Shown here one piece after another: positions 41,201 through 54,200 of a DNA stretch of 64,000 nt. The notes under the pieces are model-generated. The model saw only the letters and a program-made list of their open reading frames with translations. It was not told the origin of the DNA and ran no database searches. Every line of letters begins with the position of its first letter. The first letter of the stretch is position 1. The DNA comes from Yamagishiella unicocca. Its lineage: Eukaryota > Chlorophyta > Chlorophyceae > Chlamydomonadales > Volvocaceae. The stretch spans positions 496,001 to 560,000 of the forward strand of contig BDSL01000032.1 of NCBI GenBank assembly GCA_003116995.1. The letters run 5' to 3'. A program made the translations under genes and the position numbers.

Positions 41201-44200
41201 GCCCCACCCGGCACTCTGCCCCACCCGGCACTCTGCCCCACCCCGCACTCTGCCCCACCCCGCACTCTGCCCCACCCGCACTCTGCCCCACCCGCACTCT
41301 GCCCCACCCGGCACTCTGCCCCACCCCGCACTCTGCCCCACCCGCACTCTGCCCCACCCCGCACTCTGCCCCACCCCGCACTCTGCCCCACCCGCACTCT
41401 GCCCCACCCCGCACTCTGCCCCACCCGGCACTCTGCCCCACCCCGCACTCTGCCCCACCCCGCACTCTGCCCCACCCCGCACTCTGCCCCACCCCGCACT
41501 CTGCCCCACCCGCACTCTGCCCCACCCCGCACTCTGCCCCACCCGCACTCTGCCCCACCCCGCACTCTGCCCCCACCCCCGCACTCTGCCCCACCCCGCA
41601 CTCTGCCCCACCCCGCACTCTGCCCCACCCCGCACTCTGCCCCACCCCGCACTCTGCCCCACCCCGGCACTCTGCCCCACCCCGCACTCTGCCCCACCCG
41701 GCACTCTGCCCCACCCCGCACTCTGCCCCACCCGGATCCCTGCCCCACCCGGCACTCTGCCCCACCTTGCTGGCGGACTCGAACAGCGCCGCCTCGCTCC
41801 GCCAGTCGTAGTTCCGGGTCCACGTGCGCAGCATGTACGCCACCAGTACGGCAGCCATGAAGCCGTACGTCAAGCCCTGCACGGCCCTGCGCGCCCCCCG
41901 GCCCCGGTTTGCTAACCGCGCCGCCTTGGCAGCGGCCTTGGCCGCGGCGCCTCCAGTGTCACCCGCATGGCCATCGTCGGCGTTGTTGCTGGTATCATCG
42001 CCTTGACTGCTGGCGGTAGCATCGCCACCACCACCACCACCACCACCATCACCACCACCACCACCACCACCACCGCCGCCAGGTGTTGAAGCGACGGCAG
42101 TAGCAGCCGCTGCTGCTGCTGCCTCTGCGGGCGGCTCCGCAGTCCACAGGAGCGCCAGCGCGAACAGCTCCGAGACCAGCAAGCAGTAGCCGATGGAGGG
42201 GAGGTACAGCAGCCGCTCGCCTTTGGGAGGGAGGGCGGTTGGGGTTGCGGTTAAGGGTGCGGGGGTGCGTTTCGAGGGTGTAGGTATGGTTGAGGTTGCG
42301 GTTGGGGGTGCGGTTGGGGTAATTTGACATGGGCGGGGTGGGATGGTGAGGACGAGGATCTTCTGTCGGGCGGGTACAAACCGAGAACGTCAGGGTCCAC
42401 AACCTGGCACGCCCCAAGCGCTCCGGAGCCAGAGGGACCACCAGCTCCGGAGCCGGGGGGACCACCAGCTCCGGAGCCAGGGGGACCACCAGCTCCGGAG
42501 CCAGGGGGACCACCAGCTCCGGAGCCAGGGGGACCACCAGCTCCGGAGCCAGGGGGACCACCAGCTCCGGAGCCAGGGGGACCACCAGCTCCGGAGCCAG
42601 GGGGACCACCAGCTCCGGAGCCAGGGGGACACCAGCTCCGGAGCCAGGGGGACACCAGCTCCGGAGCCAGGGGGACCACCAGCTCCGGAGCCAGGGGGAC
42701 CACCAGCTACGGCACCACTCACGCAGCGGGCACTCGGACATCCATCCCATTCGACGCCGCTGAGCCCCCTCACCGGTTTGCTCTCTGACACCTCCCCCTC
42801 CCCCTGTCATATCCCCCTCACTCCCAAGGAGGGGGACAGACCCTCCCAAGGACTATCGCCAGCCATGTTCTGTCCACCGTCTCCTAATCGGTTTCCTCTC
42901 TGGCCCCTCCCACTCCCTCGCGGCACCACCCACCGATGAACGTCCCCACATAGAAGAGCACGTTGGAGGCGGGGAAGAAGGGGCCCACGCACAGCCCCGC
43001 CAGCACCAGCAGCCGCCACCGCGCCGCCCACAACCGCTGCTGCCGCCGCTGCTCCTCCACGTCGGCCTCCTCCCCCGCAACCGCCGAGACACCACCAGCA
43101 CCACCACCAGCACCACCACCAGTACCGCTAGCCTGGTCACCATCACCTCCTGGAGCCGCCTCTGCTGCTGCTGCCGCCTCTGCCACCTCTGCTGCCACTG
43201 CCGCCTCTGCTGCCGCCCGCCACCAGACACCCAGCACGCCCCACGGCTTCGCCGCCAGCACCACCCAGACGAGGTAGGCGTAGAGGGCGGCGGTCAGGGC
43301 GTTGCGTGGGTCGGTGGGTCGCGAGACGAGCGGCACGCAGGAGAAGGACCAGTCCGCGGAGAGGTGCTGCGGCCACAGCAGCAGCCACCAGTAGCGGGCG
43401 TGGAGGTAGCCGGTGGAGAGGGTGCGCTCGAGGGGCGAGGTGGAGAAGGGTATGGGGTTCTCCACCTGTGTATGGGTGGGGGTGAGGGTGGGGAGGAGGG
43501 TGGGGAGGAGGGTGGGGAGGAGGGTGGGGAGGAGGGTGGGGAGGAGGGTGGGGAGGAGGGTGGGGAGGAGGGCGGGGGTGAGGGTGGGGGTGAGGGTGGG
43601 GAGGAGGGCAGGGGTGAGGGCGGCGGCGGCAGGCATGCGACGTGGGGGCTGTGCAGGTGCGGGTGAGGGTGAGGAAGGTGGGTGAGGAGGATGGGTGAGG
43701 AGGATGGGTTGTGTTTCATCAATCAAGCGGGGGGCGTGTGCAGATCGGCCCGCGGGTCGGGCGGGGCACGGGTACGATCGCAGGCTGCCTCCTCCACCGT
43801 GCCACTCCGGGGTGTTAAAATTAAATGATGATGGAGTCAGTTACGAATGAAGAAGTGAAAGGAAGCTGGGGGTTCGAGTGGCGAAGACGGGACATCGGGG
43901 GCGGGAAAGACGGGCCCGGGCTCGCACCTTTCGGTAGATGCGCACCAGCTGGTCCACCGCCACCCAGCTGCGCAGCTTCACGTACGACACCCCCACCGCC
44001 GCCAGCAGGCCCATCCGCATCCACTTGGGCTCATCCACTGCCGCCCAGACAGCCACGCGTACCAGCCTCGCAACCAGCCCCGAGGGCGCAGCCTCGCCGC
44101 CGCCGCCGCCGCCGCCGCGGCGCTTGCCGCCGTCGCCTTTGCCGTCGCCCTCACCATCCGCGTCCGCACCGCCGGCGCCGCCGCTGCCTCCCCTCGGTGC

Positions 44201-46666
44201 TCGTCCGTACGACGGTACGACAACCGGTACGAGCATCACATCCGCCGCCAGCATGCAGCCCAGCACCGTGATACCGATCTCCTTGGCCAGCGCCGCCGCC
44301 ACCGCCAGCGCGGCAGACGCCGCCACGGCGGCCCAGTGCCGCGCCGCCGACCCGTGGGTCATCCCGCCGGCGGCGCGCAGCGCCGCCGCGCGCTCCGCCT
44401 CCGCCACGAACACCATGACCGCGGATATGGACAGCGCTGCACACAGCAGCTCTGCATGCCCCACCACCCCCGCCACCGCCTCAGTGTGCGCAGGGTGGAG
44501 CGCGAAGGCCAGGCCGCTGAACCAGGCGGGTGCGTGAAGCTGGGCGACGCCCAGCGCCCAGGGAAGCGAGGGCTGGGCCTGGGGCGCGAGCTGCGGTGTG
44601 GAGGTTACTACTCCTGGTGGTGGTGGTGGTGGTGGTCGTGGTGGTGGTGGTGGTTTCGGGGCTGGAGTGGCCTGCTTACCGGGCCGCTTGCGGAGGCCGG
44701 TGTGAGAGGTGGGCGAAGGTGCCGCCGCGTGGCCGCCGCCGGGCCCGCAAGTGCTGCTGCCGTTGCCGCCGCCGTGGGCTGTCCGCGTGTGCAGCTGGTG
44801 GTGGCGGGGTTGGGGGGCTCGCAGCAGCAGGGGGGTGGGGCGCCATCGCCGCCGCAGGAGGAAGTACGACAACCTGCGGTGGCGATGCCCCGATGGGCGG
44901 GAGGCCGCAGTCCGCAGGGGCCCAGCACGAGAGGTTGAACAAGACGTGTGCCGCACAGCGGCACAGAGCCACGGGTCTCCTCTCAACCCACCCACCTGCA
45001 CACAAGTGCGCTGACAAGCGCGTGCCACAACACGTTGCTGACGTGGAACAGCAGCGGGTCCAGCCCCCGCTTGGCCGCCTCGTTCTCCTCGTACGGCAGC
45101 AGCGTACGGCTGCGGCGGGCTGCGAGCCGCGGCAGGAGAAGCGGGTCAGGGGGCCGGGAGGTACCACCACAGGGCCCACGCGGCAGACACCCGTGGCATT
45201 AAAGCACTGGTGAGTTAGTAACCAGGTGCGGCGAACACGCGTTCGGTACTCTGGGGTCCGACCCACGGGACAGTACGACCCGCGAAGCCCCCGCCTAACC
45301 ATGACCGCGGGCCTCCTGCTGCAGGCTAGGGCCCACTCGCCTCCACCTTCAGTGCCTCGGTGCCGCCCTGCTATGCTCCCCCCGTCGCCACCCTCGGTTT
45401 GTCGGCCGTGGATTCGCGGATTCTCTATTTAAAAAACTCGGCGGCACGGGTTTTTCTCTCAGCCTATCCCCCCCCACGCTCTTATACCCATGTCATGTAA
45501 CCGGCCTCTATGACACCCCACACCGGCCGCACGCACCCACGACTGCGTCCCGCCATTCCCCGGGCAGTGCCGACCAGGCCTTCCGTATCAGCCGGAATGA
45601 CAGCACCGTCAGCGGCCGGTAGGACTTGTGGCTCTGGTCCGAAGATATGCGCTGGCCCCTGTCGGGTAATGGTGGGCGAGAAGGGCGGACAAGGGGCGCG
45701 TCTTTGCGGAGCGCTGTGGCAACCACGGGAGATGAGGTGCGCTCAAGGACTGCGTCACAGTCGCGGACAGACGGTGGCCGTTGCAGCGGGGCCGCTGGCT
45801 GTTGTGCGCAGTCGTGCTGTTCTCCGCAGTCGCTTACCAAAAGTCGTGCAGCAGCAGGCCCTGCAGCGGGTTGCCGTCATTGGTGACATCGCCGTTGTAG
45901 ATCTGGATAGCAGTCGGGGCGGGCCGAGGGGGGGTTGAGAGGGAACCCGTATAAAACCCAGCCCGGGAGGGCGGGGAGGGCGGCCGGGTCGGCCAGGCGT
46001 TTGTCTTGGCGCGTGCGGGACGTGTTCAATTGGACGGCAGCCGCGCATGTTTGGAACATGAAAAACATGAAAACACATTGGTACAGGGTGCGGTTGGTGC
46101 GGCGGGGGCAGGTGTGCGCGGCTGATGTGCCGGAGGGGGAACCAGGGCGCCGGAGCTGTGCCGCGTGGTTGGCTGGCAGAAGATTGTGATAGGAGGATTG
46201 TGATGGGAGGAAATATGGTGCATCATAGCAGAGCAGTAGGGGCAAAATGGAGGTGCTTTCCTAGGACTTGTCCAGCGGGTCGGTGGATGGTTGGAACCGG
46301 GTGGGTCTGTATGAGACTCTTAATGAGCAAGCAGCGTCTCTCAGGACTCTGAATAAAAAGCCTCGCATTAACGTATGGTGCTCCTGGTAGCTGCCAGCAA
46401 GAAATGGTCGGGCAACAGATAATTTACCAACGCACGCGCCTGTCCAACTTCCAGCCTCCATCCAACATTCACAATTGCATCGCATGCGCTGCTCTGCTGG
46501 ACGCGATTTTCATACTGATAGCGTAGCAATGAACGCGGCTTACCACGGCGAAGCTGTCGTCAAAAGCAAAGTTGGCGGGGAGGGTGTTTAGGTAGACGAG
46601 CGCTGCGGTCACAGCACAAACTAGTGCACCTGCTGTTTCTAACTGCATCGTCATAGACGTCAGCAC
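36566..46666 (-). CDS. TMTC/DUF1736-family membrane O-mannosyltransferase-like protein
   Basis: Exons placed: 46544-46666 (start; YLNTLPANFAFDDSFAV), 45838-45902 (IYNGDVTNDG...LLLHDF), 45537-45658 (SHKSYRPLTVLSFRL), 44996-45119 (LDPLLFHVSNVLWHALVSAL), one uncertain exon near 44700-44900, about 43928-44560 (LHPAHTEAVAGVVGHAELLC, AKEIGITVLGCMLAADVMLV), 42934-43465 (YLHARYWWLLLWPQHLSADW, ASNVLFYVGTFIG), 41766-42220 (GERLLYLPSIGYCLLVSELF), 40092-40251, about 39200-39517, and further exons near 38.9, 38.4, 38.0, 37.5 and 36.57-37.07 kb. The FDDS, SHKSYRPLTVLSFR and HPxHTEAV motifs and multiple membrane spans identify the family. The 40.1-kb exon carries a TPR unit (AKVQLNLGILRRRAGDQQAA). Animal TMTC proteins add O-mannose in the ER. 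The acidic FDD near the N-terminus fits a GT-C fold. The 3' exon boundaries are approximate. Confidence 0.8.
38232..38275 (+). repeat. (CCAG)n microsatellite
   Basis: About ten CCAG units in a TMTC-gene intron. Confidence 0.85.
38651..38815 (+). repeat. 30-bp minisatellite
   Basis: Five to six near-perfect copies of a 30-base unit beginning CCCCCTGCCGCCCCCGGGTG, in a TMTC-gene intron. The unit length keeps frames open in both strands. Confidence 0.9.
40296..40425 (+). repeat. Degenerate tandem repeat (about 30-35 bp)
   Basis: Four copies of GTTGCACGACATGGGAAGTG plus a G-run of varying length, in the same intron as the main minisatellite. Confidence 0.8.
40665..41765 (+). repeat. 17-18-bp minisatellite filling a TMTC intron
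   Basis: About 60 copies of CACCCGGCACTCTGCCC or CACCCCGCACTCTGCCC, with shorter CACCCGCACTCTGCCC variants; the left end has four copies of CCTGGATCCCTGCCCCA. On the gene strand the unit is GGTGGGGCAGAGTGCCG. The 5' splice site of this intron (GCAAG/GTGGGGCAGAG) is identical to the start of the unit. The very long open frames across 40509-41915 on both strands are caused by the array. Confidence 0.95.
42418..42712 (+). repeat. 24-bp minisatellite
   Basis: About 12 copies of AGCTCCGGAGCCAGGGGGAC plus CACC, in the TMTC intron between 42220 and 42934. Confidence 0.95.
43472..43612 (+). repeat. 12-bp purine-rich minisatellite
   Basis: About eleven units of GGTGGGGAGGAG and variants, a few bases upstream of the exon that starts at 43465 (gene strand), i.e. 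in its polypyrimidine region. Confidence 0.9.
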
Positions 46667-48282
46667 GTCGCGTACAAGATTGAACCAGTGACCGATGTGC
46701 AGTATTTGGTCGGTACCTTTCGCGCGTAACTGCGTTATTCAGCTCTTAGCCTCGACAACTTGGGTCGAGATATTCTCTTGCATGCAGCTCACGTTAGGAC
46801 TTTGTGTGGTTCCGCGCCTGGTTCTGGAGCGGGGCCCCATGTTGGGTATTCCTCCTCAATTGCGCCAAATGCCACCGTCTTTCGTGCAGTGCGGTGGTGT
46901 CAAACCACGATGTGCTTTGACTCAACCGAATGAACTGCACCGACGGCGAACCTGACGTCATACCAGGGCCAATCCTAGCGGAAATGAGGGGGGTGGATGC
47001 TGTGCAGATGTTCAGGGATTCTCCTTTCTCAATCTAGTCGCGCCACCGTTAGCTGCAAGTTACTGGGCGTACGCCTGCAGTCAAACGACGCCAAAGTATA
47101 TGACGAAGGGGCGACTGCGCTGCGACTGCGACCCGCTGCGACACGGGGGGCCCGATGAGACCGGGGGGGCACGCGCTGGCCCGCGGCAGCGCCCTAATTG
47201 GAAATGAGCTAATCCGGGGGTGTGCGGGTGGGGTGCCGGTGCTGGCTGGGTGAAGGGCTGCTGCGAGCGCTGAGGTGCTGTCTGGGAGGCACCGCTCGCG
47301 CGCAGCGGCCAAGTGCGGTGAGCCCGGTGTAACGGCGGATTCATCGGCGGCTTAGGGCGGCAGCAACGGGCAGTGACCAGGGGCAGGGGCAACACCAGCG
47401 CGCGGCGCTTGGAAAAAGGGGCATCGTGCATTTGCGCCGTTCGCCTTCATTTGTTGACGTGTATGCAGCGCCGGCACTCAGGAAGGAGTGGAGGGGCCCA
47501 TGCGGGCGGGGAGGAATCAGCGGTGGATGGACGAGATGGAGGAGCTTCGTGTCCAGCTACAGGAAGGCTGGGAGGACTTGGGTTGGGGATACATGTTTGT
47601 ATGGAATCACCTGACGTGAGGGAGAGTGAGAGATGATAGAAGGCGGTGAAGAGGAGGAAAAACTGACTCAAAAAGGCCGACCTGATACGACCATCCGTGG
47701 CCTGCACCCGGCAGGCTGTAAAGTATGGTTGCATTGCCAGCAAAAAGATTTTTATTTGTAGGCAATATGCGTTCACCCTTTTCTTGCCAAAGTGGAGCTT
47801 GCAGTGCAGCTGCAACACTTAACGCCAACAGCTGTAGTTGCTGCAATTCGTGTCGCGGCCAGGTTGCGCTTACGCGAAGACGGGACAGGCCAAGCCGATT
47901 ACTTTAGATTTTGAACTTCTTTGCGATGCAGCACTTCGGCTGCCGTTGCCCAGCGGCCTTCGCAACGCCCAATTCGAGGCAGCTCGCGCGCCTCCGACGA
48001 GGCTCGGAGCAGCCGACCGGGGCCGCCGCGCCTTCTACAAGCGCCCTCCCACATCAATGCCCCCGATCTCCGCTCCTCACGCTAGAACCTTTAAACCCAC
48101 CAGCACTGTTTCTTCCTTCCTCCACACAGGCGAACAGCCCGTGCTAGCCCTCCTGGCAGCCTCCGCCTTCGGCCCCACCGCCGCGTTTGTGCGAGGCCTA
48201 CGGCCCCCACTCCCCCGATATCACCTCCTACTTACCACATCGCCGCCACCAATCTATATACCACACGTCTGCCTAGGGATCG
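46667..48282. promoter_or_regulatory. Divergent intergenic region between TMTC and MORN genes
   Basis: The two genes start head to head about 1.6 kb apart, so this stretch must contain both promoters and 5' untranslated regions. I see no additional gene and no clear TATA box. Confidence 0.45.
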
Positions 48283-51200
48283 ATGCCCTCATCCAACACA
48301 ATGGCTTTCCCACTGACGGCAGCAGTAGCGGGCAACGACGCCGCGGCAGCGGCGGGGGCGCCGCAGGCGGCACAGTCAGCAGGTATCGACGAGTTACCGG
48401 CTGCGACCCGCGGGCCCCTCCTCGCTGCTACTCCCCCTGCGGCGTCACCCTGTGAGGCCCCCGAGGCCGCAGCGGCAGCAGCCGGCAAGCCGGGCGGTGC
48501 GGTGATTGCCGGGCGCAGCAGCCAGGATCTGTACGAGGTGCGTGGTTTCGGTGCGGTGAGAGAAGGGTGGAAAAAGAATCCGGGGTGACGGAGGGTTGGA
48601 GGTTGGGGATGAGGCGGTGCGAGGGAGGGAGGGAGGGGTGCCGGGCAGTGGGGTGGGCAGTGGGGTGGGCAGTCGGGTGGGCAGTAACACCTCAATACCC
48701 GGCAGCCTCACGCCACCCGCCTGCACCACCCGCCTCCGGATCACCTTTTGTTCGGGGACTGCTGTCAACCTGTCTCCCTGGCCCCGGGCCTTATGCACAT
48801 GCAGGGCGACACGGACGCTGAGGGACGTCCGCACGGGCAAGGCAGGATGCTGTACGGCAGCGGAGAGTCGTACGACGGGCAGTGGTGTCACGGCAAGCGT
48901 CACGGCCAGGGCTCGTACGGCAATCCGGACGGGTTTCGGTACCGGGGCCGCTGGGCCAATGACAAGGCGGAGGGGTGAGCTGGTGGGGGCCGGGGGACAG
49001 ACCAACCCAAAGGTCTGCCCAACCCAAAGGCCGGCACCAGTACTTGGCTTCAAAGCAGCCCCAGAGAAGGGCCATCACTAGTAAAGACGGGTTCAGTCTT
49101 TTCCCTTCCCGGCTTTGCGCGGGCATCGTCTTCAGGGTTTAGGCAATGGAACCTCAAGCACGCGCGTTGAAAACAACCTCCTCGCTGCTGATTTCCACCT
49201 CTTCACCATCCCATTTCCAACGTCTCCCCGCCCAGGCTGGGTTGGGCCCGACTAGCGGCAGGCGGCGAGTACGAGGGCGAGTGGCGTGAGGGCCGGCGGC
49301 ACGGCTGGGGCCTCCTGCGCGGGGCTGGCGGCGAGGTGTACGAGGGCCAGTGGGCCGATGACGTCATACACGGTACGGCGGGGCTTAGGGCGGCGGGGCC
49401 TTGTTCTGCGTAGGTTGGGTTGGTGCCACTCCCTCGATGACTCGCAAACACTGGGCACCCGCCGCGGCATCCAAGTCCGTGTGGTACGACGTGGCGCGCG
49501 ACAACGCCTCCTTGCCACGTGCAATGTACGGCAGGCCTGGGCCACTTCACCATGAGCGACGGGTCGTACTACGAGGGCGGGTACGAGCGCGGGTCCCGCA
49601 GCGAGGGCACCGTGGTCTCCGCCGCCGGCGGGACCACATACACCGGCAGGTACGGCATGGTACGGCATGGTACGACACTGTACGACGATGCCGTTTGGCA
49701 TGCGGTTGGCGTCCTTTGTCTGTCGGCCTCGCTCATAGCAGCGCACTGCCCCCCAAGCATCCATACCCATCAATGCGCTGATCCAATCCACGGGTCCGCA
49801 ATTGCGCCCGGTCTCAGAACCCAAACCTGCTTCCACACACGGTCGTGTATGCATCACATACCACATACGACATACCGTACGATGCTTACCGGCGTTTGTT
49901 TGCGAGCCTGAACCTATCGCCTGGGGGTCTGTGCGGCAGCTTCAAGGGCACCAAGCGCCACGGCCAGGGTATGATGGTGGTGGCGGGCAAGCTGCGCTAC
50001 CGAGGCGCCTGGGTCGAGGACGAGCAGTACGGCAGCGGCGAGTGCCAGTACGTCGACGGCAGCTGGTACAGCGGCGAGTGGCGGGCGGGCCAGTGGCACG
50101 GCCAGGGCGAGTGGCGCGAGCGGGGGCCGGCGCGGGCGGTGGCCGGCAGCGCGCCGCCAGGCGCCGAAGGGGCGGCGGCGTCAGGCAAGGGCGCCGCCGC
50201 CGCCGGTGCCGGGGACGGCGGAGGCGCCTGGTACCGGGGGAGCTTCCTGGACGGCCACCGTCAGGGCCAAGGTAAGGCCGAACGTAATGGAGAGGCGCCC
50301 ATTCACCGATAGAGAGGCGGGCAACGACAGCCCCAGAGAGCAAAGCTTGGTGACATCTGCGTGCGGCATCGCACTCAGCCGTGTGCTTGTTGGCTCCGGC
50401 GCTTCAAGTGCATCCTCGCACGCGGTGCGTCCCGCCTCACGCGACCCCGGCCGCCTGGCGCCGTAGGCACGGCACGCGACGTCCACGGCAACGTCTACAC
50501 GGGCGACTGGCACGGCAATGTACGACACGGTACGGGCTCGTGCTCGTACGCGTGTGGCGACAAGTACGTCGGCGAGTGGGCGCACGGCGTACGGCACGGC
50601 AAGGGCGCGTGCGCGTACGCTAACGGCGACAAATACCAGGGTGCGCGGGTGTGTGTGTTTTAAATATGCTGTGTGTGTGTGGGGGGGGGGGGCGGGGGGA
50701 GCTGCATTTAACATGCATTTAACATGCATTTAACATGCATTCGCACTGCAAATTAGTCGGAGGGTAGAAATGGGCGTCAGTTGGAGGCACGTGTTCCTGC
50801 CCCGCCAGGCGCATTGACTTGGGGGGTCGTACGCGGGCATTGGATTGCCTTGCCCTGCAATGGTATGTTCTTCGGGTTGAAAGCGAGATGCATTTCTGGT
50901 GTGTCTCTTGGATTGGCAACCACGCGAACCTCCGGCACACCCTCCGCACCCTCCTGCAGGCGAATGGCAGCGGGACCAGCGGCACGGGTACGGCGTCGCA
51001 TTGTTTTCAGACGGTGTGAGGTTTCGGGGCCGGTGGGAGGAGGACTGCTGGGTGCAGGTGAGCACTTAGAGGCGCGGTTGTGGGGGAAGGGCCGGGGACA
51101 CAGGGCCGGGGTCGAGGAGGGCCGGGGACACAGGGCCCTCTGTGTAAGTTCTTTCAGGCTGCGGGTACCCACGCATTCGAATTTTTCCATTTCCGCCGGT

Positions 51201-54200
51201 TTTTCGGCTTACCGGTTGATAACACCACACGTTGCGCTGTCGGGGTAGATGTTTCTAGGGCGCTGCAAGCCCGCCCAGCGCGTGCCTCCGCTGCGCCTGA
51301 CGATGCCTGACAACATCGTCGCAGCCGACCCACTGCCTGACAACCTCGCCGCACCCGACCCGCTGTACGCAACGCGCAGAGCGCCGCCGACCCGGCGGCG
51401 TGCCGTGTGGCGGGGCCGGGAGTCAGCCGGGCGGTGGCGGGCGAGGAGGCCCGGCTGCTGATCGAGGTGCGGGGCGCGGGGTTGGAGTCAGCGGAGAGGA
51501 AAGCTATGGCCCGGAACACTTGAGGAAAAAGAAAACTGCGTGTTGGGCGGGGGAAGAGGCAAGCGGCAGAGCAACCGGCGGGTGTGACGGTGGTGTCAGG
51601 TGTGGGTGGGTGACAGCGGGCAAGTGGCTGGCCTCACCCCTGGCGCTCCAAGTCGCAGCGCTGCAGGACTGCTGTCCAAGCCATGCCGCCGCTGACGCTC
51701 CTCCTATTTGTCGTACCGTGTCGTACAGGCACGGGACGACCTAGGCAACAGGCGGCTGTCCGGCGGGGAGTGTTTCCGGGTGGAGCTGCGGCTCCCCGCC
51801 TCGCCGTTGCAGGGGCTGGAGGGGTTGGGGCTGGAGGGCCAGCAGGGAGAGGCGGAGGCCGGGGCGCCGCCGCTGCTGGTGGCAGCGGGCAATGTGGCGG
51901 ACCGTGACGACGGCACGTACGACGTGTCTTACAATTGCTGTACGGCGGGAATCCTGGAGCTGCACGTGCTGCTGGAGGGTGAGGAGGGGGGTCACGGGCT
52001 CGAGGCCGCCTCTCGCCCTGCCATTCACGCGGCCCCCACCCTGGCCCCTACCGCTCCTCACCCTGTCGGCACCCCGCCCGGACGGCGGCGACGCGTCACC
52101 ACCATAAACGCCGTGCCTGGTCGCAGACGCGGAGGACGGCGGTACGACCCGTCACGTGGCCGATTCGCCGTACATTGTACGGGTTGCTGGCGGCAAGCCG
52201 ACTGCCCGGGCCAGCACCGTCGTGGGGCCGGGTCGGCGGGTGGCGGCTGCGGGGCTGCCTGCTAGCTTCAACGTGGAGCCTCGGGACCGCTGGGGTAACC
52301 GGGTGGATAGACACCACCTGCCGCTGGGGCTGGACCTGCAGGCACGTGTTCGAGTGGGGGCGGAACCGGGGTGGCGGGGGTGCGCCGTTTGCAAACACAG
52401 GTTCGCCACAGTAGGGGTAGGGTAGCAGGTAGGTGGCGTGGGGGCGAGGCGAGGACTGTGTGAGTCTGGGGTTGGTAAAATCCGTTTTACGCGACGGGAC
52501 AGGATAGTTGGCGCACGGGCCCCCACGGGAGGGGGCGCCCGTGGAGGGGGTAAGGGCGGAAGCCAGGGTAGCGCTTTCACTCACAAGGGCGCCGCCAGGC
52601 GCGAGCGGAGGCGCGGAGACAGCGGCCCTGGCAGCTGGGTCAGCCGCCAGGATGGTGCCCGAGTGCCTCGCCCTGGCCTCGCGGGCAGCGAGGGCTCCTA
52701 CCAAGCGATCCGTCTCCCAACACCCCCGGCTGCGCCGTACACCCTGCCGTACATCCGCCAGGTCCATCTCAGCAACGGGGTGGAGGAGGTGCCTCTGCAC
52801 GTGGCGCTGGCGGAGGCGGGGCACGCCGAGTACCGTGTATCGTACGTGGCCCCCTCCGTGCACGGGCTGTACCGCCTGCAGGTGACTGGTCTCTGCCACT
52901 TTTCAGGCCGCCCTTTGGGTAACGTCAATGGACTGGGCCGGGCTTGGATTTTGTGTCCATGCTAATCCTTGAATAACACACTGCGCGTTGTTTAGATCAA
53001 ACCACAGACGCGCGTGCAGCCGCCGCCGGGATGCAAAGTAAAGCCGGGCTCGTTGCGCTCACGTGGCCAGTTGCCGTGGGATACCTTACCCGTCGCATCG
53101 ACCCTCCAGCGCGGGATGTCTCGGTTCAGTTGCCAACCGACCAACCGCCACCTGTGGCCCAACACACACCCGCGCAGGTGGTTGACGGCTCCTCCGGGCG
53201 CCACGTGGGCGGCAGCCCCTTCTCGCTCCGGGTGAGCGGTCGGCCAATCCCCTTTCTCCTTTCCCCCGCTGTACCATGATCTGCCCCTTTCCCCTTCCCC
53301 CCGCTGTACCATGATCTGCCCCTTTCCCCTTTCCCCCGCTGGACCATGATCTGCCTAGTCTGCAGCAAATGAAGGTTCCGGTAGCCTTCCCTCCCTACCT
53401 TGTGGAAAATGGAATCGTGATCACTTGACGGTTGCACGCGCAATACGGTGCTTGCCAGTGGTTGATGCGGCCATGCCGACGAGCGAATTCCATTAAGGTG
53501 CCCAACACCCCTGCCTTGCAACCGACGCACGACGAGGGTGCCTTGCACGGCCCGCGTTCTTGCATCCATTGGTGTGAGGGGCATGATGGGGTTCCTTGGT
53601 TGATGGAGCATTACTCCCGTGCGGCTGGCAGGTGGTTGCGGACGCGGAGGAGCAGGGGGGCAGCGGCAGCAGCGACACTTTTGAGGCAGCCCCCGCGACA
53701 GCAGCAATAGCAGCAACAGCGGCCGCAACAACAGCCACGCAACAGCGACGGCGCAGCGCGGAGCACCCGCGGGTGGCTGGTTCCGGAGCGCGTGTCGATC
53801 TGGTCGCTGAGTGGGCCCGGCGGGCGGAGGCGGCGCTGAGAGAGGTGGACGAGGTCGTGGAGGTGGGGGAGGAGGAGGGCGGTGCGGAAGCAGCCGGACA
53901 GCAAGCGCACGCGACCGGAACGGGGGATGTTGGCACGGCGACGGCGACAGCAGTGGTGGTCTCGGAGGGCGGGGCGGCTTCGCCGGTCGTCGTCGCGCAT
54001 GCGGTGGATGCGGCCGCTGCGACACAGCCGCCGCTGGTGGGGGCCAGCAGCAGCAATGCCGGCGGCTGTCGCGGCGCTTTGCCGGCGGCGGCGGCGGCAG
54101 TAGAAGCCAAGGCAGCAGCGGCGAAGGCGGCCGAGGCGGCGGCGGAGGCGGCGGGCATCAGCGAGGCAGAGCGACAGTACATCATGGTACGAGCCGAGTG

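Noticed and set aside
40509..42182. Very long overlapping open frames on both strands (up to 536 codons)
   Set aside because: They are produced by the 17-18-bp minisatellite, which lacks stop codons in any frame. The real coding parts are the flanking TMTC exons.
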